A stretch of DNA of 35,139 nt, taken from Phaeoceros laevis. Its lineage: Eukaryota; Anthocerotophyta; Anthocerotopsida; Notothyladales. Below, in pieces: positions 20,980 through 30,555 of the stretch (position 1 is the stretch's first letter; the number at the start of each line of letters is the position of its first letter). The notes beneath the pieces were generated by a model. The model was not told the origin of the DNA. It did no database searches and saw only the letters and a list, made by a program, of their open reading frames with translations. Both the position numbers and the translations under genes were made by a program. The stretch is from positions 17,392-52,530 of the forward strand of contig JBNGIQ010007604.1 in the NCBI GenBank assembly GCA_049999765.1, given 5' to 3'.

Positions 20980-21935
20980 TCCATCTTTTAACCCTGGAGA
21001 TCCAACACGGTAAGATCGCCCTGCTTCTGAACAGCCACTGTGTGGCTGAAGCTCCAATTTGGTCACCCCAGAATCCACAAACTTTGTGAGGGTGTCGAGA
21101 GATGCTCTGCAGGCAATAAAACGTCAGGATCTTGCACTGAGCAGGAGTAAAGCAAAGTGCAAGGGATGATCACGCGTTCGGAGCAGCTCCTGCCTTGTCC
21201 AGAGTTGCTTCTGCCTCCCATCGGTGTATCTGGTCCTCCTGCAATTCGCGGCAGGTGTGCAGAAGCAGTCCAATGTCGCCATGACCACTCATACTCACTA
21301 AGCGAGCCGCGCCTCAGTGAAAGAGACTTGAATTCATTCCCATGGATAGCTTGGTATCACTCATGCCCGGGAAATCGTAAGTATGACTGACTGAACGTAG
21401 AAATCCCCGGAAGGAAAGACAGGCAGGCGAGGGCCGCGAGGCTCGTATAAGGTTCGCGTGTTCGAAGTCACGAATTCAATCGTACCCATCAAGCACGCAT
21501 GACGTTTCTGCTTCTGCTTCTTCGGAGCGCGTGAAGTACAGAAACTTCCGAAGCAGAGTTATGCGTGTAACTACTTGGAATGCAAAAAATTGGTCGAATG
21601 AAAATGATGTCTGAAACACATCTTTCACCTCTGCCGAGCAGTTGTGATCCGAAACTAACCGCACCGACCCCAGCTGACAAAATCTGCAAGTTATTCAACT
21701 TTCAAACGTTTAATGATACCTCCACCTCCCTGTGGCTAGTAAGAACAGAAATCCAGATACTACACATTACCAGCGCCTCAAATACTCAACCGTAAGCTTG
21801 CCTACGTTCACTGTTTCAGCCCTCAGGCCTGCTAAGTTCGCTTTGCTCTAAAGTTCTCAACTGGGCGATTATAAGGCCTACTGCAGCTGAGAAGTGACAG
21901 CCTCAGCAAGCTGAAAATTTTCTAGTACTAGCCAA
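20980..21935. other. Spacer between eIF4A 3' end and PPR locus C
   Basis: I recognise no gene. The left end is the upstream region of PPR locus C. The GTG-led frame extends from 20979 to about 21080 and then meets CCTGCAG, a possible acceptor, so a 5' exon cannot be excluded. The right end is probably the 3' untranslated region of the eIF4A gene. Confidence 0.4.
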
Positions 21936-23522
21936 TCACAACAGATCCGCCACATTGGAAGGCAACTCCTCAATTACTGTGTTGTAGAACCTCTGAATGT
22001 CCTGCAACATCCTCTCATCCTCCTTGGTAACAAAATTGATAGCCACTCCTTTCCTTCCAAACCGTCCACTACGGCCAATGCGGTGGAGATAGTTCTCAGG
22101 CTGGGTGGGCAGGTCATAGTTGATGACCAAGGAAACCTGCTGAACATCAATGCCACGAGCCAACAAATCTGTAGTAATAAGAACACGGGAAGACCCAGAT
22201 CGGAACTCCCTCATGATGATATCACGGGTGTTCTGGTCCATGTCACCATGGGTTGCAGACACAGTGTGGTCACGGGCCCTCATCTTGTCTGTGAGCCAGT
22301 CCACTTTCCTCCTGGTGTTGATGAAGATGACACTCTGAGTGATGGCCAAGGTCTCATACAGATCACATAGGGTGTCCAGCTTCCACTCCTCCCGGTCAAC
22401 ATTGACATAAAACTGCTTAATACCCTCAAGGGTGAGCTCATCCCTCTTCACCAGAATCTTCACTGGCTTGTTCATGAATTTCCTAGTAATTTCTAAAGCT
22501 TCTGGAGGCATTGTGGCTGAAAACACACCAACCTGGAGCTTCTGAGGAAGAAGCTGGAAGATATCATAGATCTGCAAGATGGAACAGATACATGAACAAC
22601 ACTCGACGCAAGTAGCGGCAAAGAACCTGTGCTCACAAACCCACATTTATATTGTCATAACGGTAGCACTCACCTGATCCTTGAATCCACGAGAGAGCAT
22701 CTCATCAGCCTCATCCAGCACAAAGCACTTGATGTGATCAGGACGCAGAGCATGGCGCCTCAACATGTCATATACACGACCAGGAGTGCCAACAACCACA
22801 TGAACACCGCTTTGCAGGATGCGCTGATCCTCCCGTACGCTGGTTCCTCCAACACAGGCATGAACTTTCACGGACAGGTAGTCACCCAGTGCACGCATAA
22901 CCTTCTCAATCTGCTGTGCAAGCTCACGAGTGGGGGCCAGCACCAAGGCCTGGCACTCGAGCAAGTTGTAGTCCAACTGCTGCAAAATTCCTGAACAAAA
23001 AGTAGCGGTCTTTCCAGTACCAGACTGCGCCTGCTGGATGACGTCAAGGCCCTTGCAGAAGGGGACAATTCCCCTCTGTTGAATTGCAGACGGCTTCTCA
23101 AACCCTGATATCACGAGGTGCGGTCAGCTATTGAACATATCGTGTCGCTTCACTTCACTGTTCCACGAGATTACACCCACGACGCATCAAGCAAGGGCTA
23201 GGGTGATTAAGCCAGCAAACTTACCGTAGGCGTAGATTCCTCTCAGCAGGTTCTCGTGAAGACCCATGGAATCGAAGCTTTCGTTGACCTCGTCCCAGGT
23301 GGAGATGAAATCCTCTCCGTCCCCGGACAAGCTGCGCAGGAGCACGTCCACACCCGTGTCTGGTCAGGCGACGCAAGATAGAATGGAAACCTGGGCTACC
23401 TACCTTTCCAATCTGGAGAATCGGAAGTACAACACAATTGCAGACAACCCTTACATGGAGTCCATCCTGGCGTCATATTGGCGACCATCAAAAGCGGAAC
23501 CCTCGGGTGCCAAACCAGCCAT
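21936..23522 (-). CDS. EIF4A: Eukaryotic initiation factor 4A, DEAD-box RNA helicase
   Basis: eIF4A is the ATP-dependent RNA helicase of the eIF4F cap-binding complex; it unwinds 5' leaders during translation initiation. Exons: 23522-23455, 23331-23225, 23104-22674 and 22571-21936. They total 1242 nt, or 413 residues, the family's usual length. The N-terminus [20 protein letters not shown] matches the plant eIF4A leader, which distinguishes it from eIF4A-III. All helicase motifs are present: Q motif FEKPSAIQQ, motif I AQSGTGKT, Ia PTRELAQQ, Ib [42 protein letters not shown] and [15 protein letters not shown]. The first intron splits the codon after ARMDS (AT/C), giving ILSGDGEDF. An acceptor-like GGCAG ends four bases before the ATG, so an intron in the 5' untranslated region is likely, as in other plant eIF4A genes. 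A telo-box lies near 24121. Confidence 0.96.
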
Positions 23523-24436
23523 TCTCTGCCGACATCGACAAGAACATAACGTTAACAACGAAAGACTGGTAGGACGTTCCTTCAAACAGAAGCCTGGCTC
23601 CAAGCAAGAACTTGGTTTCCTAGCCAGAGCAGAAGGACCAGGCTTCCAGCTGATCTGGATTAGATGCGGCCCTCACCAATCCAGCAAGAACCAGACACAG
23701 GCAAAGCACGTCGAAGGTAACAAGCTGCCCTGCTGCGGTTAAGGCTCAGATCTACCAAGGGAATGGAGCTGGAGGCTCTCGAGGCGGCGACAAATGAATG
23801 GATAACACAAGCAGCGCACTGGAGAAATGACAGGGGACACCGGGCTGACCAACCTGTTAATAAGGAGTAGCACAACGAAAAGGATGTTGTTGCGGCGGGA
23901 CGAGTCGACGTCGGCGGCGCTGAAGGGAAGGAAAACACAGCTGCTCCGGAGAGCAGACTCTGGGAACCGAGAGGATGGAAAGAAGGAAGTAGGGCGGGGC
24001 CAGACAGTGCCCTAAAGTTCCACTCCCGCCCTTTTTCCCCTCCCGACCCACCAGGCTCGGCCACAATCTACAGGCGCGAGGGCGGCCGCCCGATTCCCTT
24101 GATCTCACGGTAGCTAGGGCTTAGGGTTGTCGATTTTACCATAATGCATCGTTGTTTTTATTTCCTCCGTCCGAGTTCAGGTACACACTACACAAGGTAA
24201 GGTACAAACTACACAAGATCGAGTCCAAATGAAAAGATCAACGTGATCTACCACCGGTCGCCATGTGGCTTCAGGCCCAAGCATGTAGCAAAGCTCCTCC
24301 TCCTCCTCCTCTCACATCTCACTCTTTTCAGTGTTCAGTAGTCACATGCATCTCACCCTTGAAAGATACACAGCATATCCACAGAATGGTGTGACAAAGC
24401 CCATGCATTGTCTCCTAACAAATCTGCCTGTCCTGC
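23523..24436. other. eIF4A leader/promoter region and PMT 3' flank
   Basis: This contains no further protein I can support. The stretch next to 23523 probably includes a leader intron of eIF4A. A telo-box (TTAGGGTT, 24121-24128) and a (CTC)n run at about 24295-24313 are visible. The right end is the 3' untranslated region of the PMT gene. Confidence 0.5.
24121..24128 (-). promoter_or_regulatory. Telo-box upstream of eIF4A
   Basis: AACCCTAA in the gene's direction, about 600 bp before the ATG. If the leader intron inferred above is real, this falls near the transcription start. Telo-boxes are common in promoters of plant translation genes. Confidence 0.4.
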
Positions 24437-27400
24437 CTAAGGTCGCCAGTTCTGTTTCACGCCTGTGAGCAGCTTGTCCCTACCATAAGGTCCGCTTTCC
24501 GTATCCCACAGGCGGGTTCTCCATTTTACTGACTTCGCCAAGAATTCCACCTGCTCTGCCACAGCCTTGGGTTCGCGTATCAGCACCCACCCTCCAGGAC
24601 GTAGGATGCGATCCATCTCAATTACAATCTGTGCAATGTTGCACCTGCAATATGTCACCCATGTATGTTCAAATCAATTCCATAAATTCCGTGATAAACT
24701 GCGTCTGTTTGCCAGGTAAGGCAAACATCATGAGAGATAACACTGCAACCCACCGTTTTTGTTCACTGGAGAAGAGACCAACTGCGTGAATTAAGTCATA
24801 GGTCCTAGGGTAAGTATCAAATGGTTCACACCTGTAAACACAGATTTGTTATAAAGAGCAGCTCAGCAGATACAACACACTTTGCTACCACTATACAGTT
24901 GCAATTGATGCGTGTACACCTCAGCTACTCACCAGTCATGCATAACTCCAATTAGCCCTCGGTCATAAATGACAGGCAGGCTGTTGGGTACGCTCGTGGG
25001 CACCACATTCATCACCCACCAATCCATGTTCTGATTCAGAAGAGCTGCCGCAAATCTGTTGCATCATAGAATTATGTAAGCACTCATTTTGCTAAGAATA
25101 TGTCAGACTAGAGCCATAAATTGATTTGACGACCTACTGCATCGGAATGTGTGGCGACCATTACCCTCCATAGCCTGCATTCATGTCCATCACATTCCTG
25201 ACACGATCCTTCTTTATCCCAAGCCCTCGCAAGTAGCCTTCCACAATAGCATGCCAGTACCGCTGCTCTGCAAGAAACACCTCCTGTCTTGCTTCTCCAG
25301 CATCCATTGGCACTCCTTGCAGCCTTTCAGGAGGTTGAGACAGTCTAGCTGGCCAGTCTGACATGCTTTCACCTGATCCATTACTAGGGAGTAAGGTGAT
25401 GCAAGGCTTCAAGAGAGTATACCTGAGATCCAACAAGTCGACCAAAATTAGGCCTACTGAAAATGGCACCTGACAAGCAGTGAGTTAACACAACAAAACA
25501 TCATTTCTGGATAGAGGCTGGGACCCTCTGGATCAAACTATCCTCATGTACGAAGCTGCAAAGCAACCAGTTCCACCATCCCTAGCTGTACTCACAACTC
25601 ACCATACTAGATCTGGGTCATCATCCACGCCACAAACTGAAGGAGTCGTATTTGCCCTCTGCAGGACACAGGAATTATCGCTGGGCTTCTGCCAGATTGC
25701 CAAAAAGTGTTCTTTTGCAACCAGCTTCCAGCACAGCGCTTGGGCAAGAGCTGCCATTTCTGCAACGAGAAACCAGTGCAAAATGTTTTTAATATGCAAG
25801 TTGAAAAAGATCTTAGTACTCCCCAGTTTATGAACCTCCAACTTCTAGGGAATAAAATTCATAGCACCATTTCCTAAAGCTTTTAAGATTTACCTTGCCA
25901 AGCCTGTTGATTGTCTTCTCCTTGCTTATAGACAGGTTGAGCAGCCCATGCAAAGTAGCCCCCGCCCCTGAGCAGGCGATCCACCTCAAGGAGCAAGATA
26001 CCTCCTGTAAGTGTGATCGCACATAAAAAAATCGGAGTTACAAAAGAATCGTGCCGATCACCAAACCAGAAAACCTGAACTCCACCACAGTCTAGAATCT
26101 TGGTAGAAATTGAGCAAACACATCGATATATATGAGAAGGCACATTCAAACGCCTGAAGAGGGTTCCTTATTAGAGCCTCTAGTTTGAAGGACTACGCCA
26201 CCTCAACAATAAGCAACTACGGGACTGCAAAAAAAGAAGTGGCACGATAACAGCACGAGGGACAGTTCAATGTCAGAGACAATACCATCACGGGTCCAAT
26301 TAATTCTGCACCGTGAACAGTGGATGAGCTCAAAAGCATGGCTGGGGTAATTCAAGCGGTGAGTTGCCAAGACTGCAACCATAGCTGGAATGCCACGTTC
26401 AAGCGCAAACTGTATTTGATTTTCATGAACATCTTTGGGAGCAATCGACAAGGTGAGAACGTTGCGGGATAGAAGGTAACCACCCCAACTAGCAACTCCA
26501 CAACCCACATCTAAGGCAACCCGGGTCCTGACACCAAATGCTAGATCAGGAACCATCTGCAGGTATTACAGACAACAAACAAAATCAATCAGTTCTAGGG
26601 CTTGAGCTATCTGTGCATCTGCGTTAGTGTCTGTGTTCATGTTTTTGTAGGGGAATAGCTTTCAGGGGTAGCTGTCAAAGGAGGATACAAAGGTAAGGAG
26701 CAATTTACTTTTGCCATTTGGTCCAAATACTCATCTGCACCATGTGCAAACTGAGTTCCACCGCCAGGAAACACAAATTTATCTTTGTCAATGGAAATCC
26801 AGTTCTGGCCTCCTTTATCAGTGACCAACCGTGTGTGGGGGACGTTGCTGTACCATATCTGGGGTGAGACATACAACATATGGTTAGAACCACACAGAGA
26901 GTAAGTCATTGCAATATGCTGGGAACAGAACAACGAAGACCACATCTCGACAAGCAAGGAGGATCCACCCACCTCATCTCTGCTTCGGGGCCACTTGATA
27001 GGAGGCCGCCAGTCCTCAGGCGCTGCAATAAGGCAGCACATGCGTGTCCTCTTGGACGTCGGACAGTGACGCTCGTACTGCTCTCCTCGAGCTGTCGAAC
27101 GTAGTCTGCGAATGGCCTGAGCATTATCAAGACAAGGAATGTACTCGCTCCACCTAGGGGGGCAGGTGCCAAACTTGAGAATCTTGGCCTTGACATCCTT
27201 TCGTTTAGCTGCATCAGGAGATCCTGCGTGTGGCTCGTCCTCCACGAAAGCATCGAACTCTTCGACATGCTCCTGGAGCGGAACCTCCTGACCAAAACCA
27301 GCCAGAAACTGGTCGTCGATACCTCCATCGTCCTTGATCAGGCCAAGGAAGACGGGATGGGATCGTGATATGATGGCCTCTGCCTCGGAATCCTCTCCTA

Positions 27401-27629
27401 GGCGAACAAAGATGTGAGGCCTCCATGTCCAGGGCTTGTCCACTGCACCTAATGCATACGGGCGCTCAATTGCGCTGCCAGCAACTGCGTTCAAACTAGA
27501 CGCCCAGCGCGTCCCAGCGTAGACGCAAAAGCAAGAGATAATGAAGAAGGCAGTGGCGTTGCGTAGGCCCAGGAGCTCCCTGCTGCTCCGTGCTCCTCCG
27601 AAGGTCATGCCCAACCTGCATGGCTCCAT
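24437..27629 (-). CDS. PMT-type putative methyltransferase (DUF248), Golgi type II membrane protein
   Basis: This family includes QUASIMODO2 and the PMT1-29 proteins of Arabidopsis, Golgi proteins implicated in methylation of homogalacturonan. Exons: 27629-26973, 26858-26709, 26556-26286, 26004-25894, 25759-25603, 25422-25165, 25055-24933, 24831-24754 and 24644-24437. They total 2013 nt, or 670 residues. A short cytosolic N-terminus is followed by one membrane anchor at about residues 24-40 ([15 protein letters not shown]) and an acidic stem. The catalytic region has [50 protein letters not shown] and the SAM-binding motif [14 protein letters not shown]. It continues with [32 protein letters not shown] and [16 protein letters not shown]. 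The C-terminal half has [55 protein letters not shown] and [16 protein letters not shown]. Every junction closes in frame. Methyl acceptor is unknown. It is divergently arranged with SNU13. Confidence 0.94.
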
Positions 27630-28054
27630 GTGGATCTACTTATCCTACCTACATTGGGGAGCGCGGGCTCCTTGGAACCTGTCCAGAGCTGCAGACATTC
27701 CCGCTGCTTGTGTCGTCAATGGGATTGCATGCTTGCGAGCTGCCTGGCGTGAGATGCAGCAAAGACTCCCACCACCTCATTGTTCCTTTCCGATCCATCG
27801 TGGTGAGGCCAAGGCAAGCCGGCCAAAGGCTCCAAGCCAGCGCAGCAGGCAAGCAGCGTGGGCAGAGAGACTCTTGAAAAGTTACAAGGCCACGCGGGCA
27901 TCTTGGTAGCGCCACCGGTGGGAACGGGGTTGGGGGATACGATAAGTCCTTAAACCACCAGCCCCGAAGCGCTAATAACCTAACCCCTCGCCCTTTCTTT
28001 TCCTCTTCAACCACAGCTCACAGTGCAAGCGCCAGAGCTTGTGTTGGTGTAGAA
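27630..28054. promoter_or_regulatory. Probable bidirectional promoter, PMT / SNU13
   Basis: The ATG of the PMT gene (leftward) and that of SNU13 (rightward) are 425 bp apart, so one short region must serve both starts. A telo-like CTAACCCC lies at about 27980-27987. I see no clear TATA box in either direction. Confidence 0.5.
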
Positions 28055-28440
28055 ATGGCCATGGAGACGGTGAACCCCAAGGCGTACCCGCTTGCGGACG
28101 GGCAGCTGACCATCACCATTTACGACATCGTGCAGCAGGCGGCCAATTACAAGCAGCTGAAGAAGGGAGCGAACGAGGCAACAAAGACTCTCAACCGCGG
28201 CATAGCTGAGTTTGTGGTGATGGCGGCCGACACGGAGCCTCTGGAGATCCTTCTGCACCTGCCGCTGCTGGCCGAGACAAAGACGTGCCTTACGTGTTCG
28301 TGCCCTCGAAGCAGGCGCTGGGGAGGGCCTGCGGCGTCTCCAGGCCCGTCATAGCCTGCTCGGTGACCACCAACGAGGGCTCCCAGCTTAAGTCTCAAGT
28401 CCAGCAGCTCAAGGACGCCATTGAGAAGCTGCTCATCTGA
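28055..28440 (+). pseudogene. SNU13: SNU13/15.5K (NHP2L1) L7Ae-family RNA-binding protein, one-base frameshift
   Basis: SNU13 binds the kink-turn of U4 snRNA and of box C/D snoRNAs, nucleating the U4/U6.U5 tri-snRNP and C/D snoRNPs in the nucleus. The frame from ATG 28055 reads [36 protein letters not shown] and [20 protein letters not shown], which is the L7Ae fold. After LLAE (codon 74, ending 28276) one base is missing, and in the next frame it continues as [20 protein letters not shown] to EKLLI and TGA at 28438-28440. With one base added at that point the length would be 128 residues, exactly the family's usual length. Everything else is well conserved and GC-rich. There are no GT-AG borders that would make this an intron. 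It is intronless here, so a retroposed copy is possible, though I see no poly-A tail. A single-base assembly error is the simplest explanation. As written it is disrupted. Confidence 0.9.
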
Positions 28441-29328
28441 GCGAGGAGCAGAGCAAGCTGCCTGCCCGCCCGCCCGGTCACAAATGCCGTGCCAAGTTTT
28501 TGTTTCTAGGAAGGAGGAGACAAGCAAGCCAGCCAGCCGGCCAGCGTATCACCAATGAGATGGTCATTTGGACGAGGAGGATGGTCTGCGGTGGTTTCCT
28601 CTTGTGACTCGTCCATTCAGCCTTCGGAACGTGACCTGTTGAGGTGAGTCTGTTGTTGCAGCAGAAGACGAACGGATCAAGCAGGCGTTGGCGGCAGCAT
28701 GTTTGTTTGTGTCTCTCGTGTGCTGCTATCAGCGTGCGCTCTTGTTCCCCTTTGTAGCTTGCAGCTCCTCTTATCTATTAGTAGCTAGCTTGCCAGCTCT
28801 ACCAGCAGTCACTAGTAGGTGGTAGAGCCAAGCAGCCTCGGATTTCAGTTCTTGTCAAGCAGAAAGGAGGATGATACCTAGGACAGTTAGTTAGATTGCT
28901 AGCTTGCGTACGTTGAGAGTTTTTAGAGGGCTTGCTTGGCAGTCTTCGGCAAAGAAGAAGAAGACAGGTTGTTTGTTTGTGTCCCAAAGAGTTTTGTATT
29001 TGTCCCCTTGTCGCCTCATGTTGCCACAAGCGAGCTTTTCGTATCGTCGCATTCCAGCCAGCTTGCTTGCATGCACGCACGCAAACGGAAATTCGGCTCT
29101 ACCTTTTTTTATGTTCTCGTATTTCCTCTCTTAGCTGCTGCATCTGCAAGTCTGTACCGAACCCCGGATTGAACGAGAATCTTCCTCTTCTCTTCCTCCT
29201 TCAATCAACAAGTGTCCTGCCTGCGGAGCCCGGCCGGCCATGCTTTCCTCCATTGGAAGGGGCGGGGCTTGGACGTGTGTGCCATTGCTCTCCTCTTCCT
29301 CCTCCCCAGCGAGACAGCTACCAGCGGC
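28441..29328. other. SNU13 3' flank and FAP gene 5' flank
   Basis: I find no further gene. The left half is probably the 3' untranslated region of SNU13. The right half is CT-rich and likely the promoter and leader of the FAP gene. An earlier ATG at 29240 lies in another frame, and CCTCCCCAG at about 29301-29309 resembles an acceptor, so a leader intron or a first exon is possible. Confidence 0.45.
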
Positions 29329-30437
29329 ATGGCCGGAGTGTCAGCCCCTTCACCCCTGGGCCTGCCCTCAGGGCTCAGCTTGCGCATCACCGCATTGCGA
29401 GCAGGCACGGGAGCAGCGGCACTGGGCCTAGGTTTGGCCGTGGCTCCTCAGCTGTGCTCATTGCATCGGGAGCAGCAGCGGCATCATCAGGTGTACGAGG
29501 AAAGTAGCCTTCAGCAGGTTCTTGCTGGCCTGGTGCTAGCGTCACTATCCGTGGCGGGAGGGAAAAATCAGGTGGAGAAGAGCACAGGGGTGGAGTTCCC
29601 AGAGGTGCTGGACGATGGCAAGCAGCTTGCCGGGGCGGGTGTGCGCAAGAAGGCCATCCTGGGCCTCAAGAACATCAGCGTCTATGCGTTCGGCGTGTAC
29701 TCGCACGCAGAGAGCGTGCGCCAGAGGCTCGGCAGCAAGTACGGCCTGGGTGAGAGCGTTCTGCCCGATGCAAAGGAGCTGCCCCGGGACCTGTACGCGG
29801 ACGCCATCTCCTCCGATGTCAGCCTCACCGTGAGGCTGGTGATCGTCTACGGCAGGCTCAAGATGGGCAGCGTGCGCTCTTCCTTCGAGGAATCTTTGGG
29901 CGCCAGAATCAACCGCTTTGGTGGCGCCGCCGACAGACCCCTCCTCACCAAGTACCTCTGCATACCCATCACGCCCATATCTCTTTCAAAGCTTGTTGGG
30001 ATTCTGTCAGTCTGTCGGCAGTCGCCGTCGCTCTTCAGTTCGAGGTGATTGGTGGCATGCATGATGTCTGTATGTATGTGTCGCTTTAGGTTCACGGGCC
30101 TCTTCAAGGACGACATTCAGCTGCCCAAGGGCACAACCATCGACATCGCCAGACTGCCTGGTCATGTCCTGCAAGCCAGAGGTGGCTCACTCCATCTGTC
30201 TGATTATGATTCCTTTCCAGATCGTTTGTCTCACCTGGCTGGAGGTAATGACGTTGAGGAACTTATCTGAGTGGTTATGTTTTCTGTGCAGTTGATGGCA
30301 AGGAGATTGGCAGTGTCAAAAGCCAGCTGCTGTGCCGCTCCTTTTTCGACCTCTACATCGGTGAGCAGCCCTTTGACAAGCAGGCGAAGGAAGCTGTTGG
30401 CCGCACTCTACTCCGGCAACTCACCGCACCAGCTTGA
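29329..30437 (+). CDS. Chalcone-isomerase-fold fatty-acid-binding protein (FAP2-like), plastid
   Basis: FAPs share the chalcone isomerase fold but lack the enzyme's function; Arabidopsis FAP1-3 bind fatty acids in plastids. Exons: 29329-29951, 30090-30181 and 30292-30437. They total 861 nt, or 286 residues. The first 90 or so residues are Ala/Leu/Gly-rich (ALRAGTGAAALGLGLAV), fitting a transit peptide or a hydrophobic leader. The CHI domain follows: TGVEFPEVLDDGKQLAGAGV, KKAILGLKNISVYAFGVYSH, LTVRLVIVYGRLKMGSVRSS, RINRFGGA, KFTGLFKDDIQLPKGTTIDI, GHVLQARVDGKEIGSVKSQL and FDLYIGEQPFDKQAKE. Joins fall at K/FTGLF and R/VDGK and match the family. ATG 29329 is the first in the CHI frame after a GTG-led open stretch, so a longer N-terminus from an unseen exon cannot be excluded. 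The gene converges with PPR locus D (stop at 30556). Confidence 0.9.
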
Positions 30438-30555
30438 ATTTCAAAAAATCACTGGGAAGCTTTGCTGCTCTCTACTCCGAATGATGCGTTCCAACAAGAC
30501 GGAAAATGTGGCACCAAGAAACGGCTCGGGGCCGCTGAAGCCATTTTTTAAACAT

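Noticed and set aside
28277-28290. An intron explaining the SNU13 frame change
   Set aside because: No GT-AG pair fits, and the protein is continuous if a single base is added.
29240-29431. ATG at 29240 as the start of the FAP gene
   Set aside because: It is in a different frame from the CHI domain and runs into a stop; ATG 29329 is in frame.
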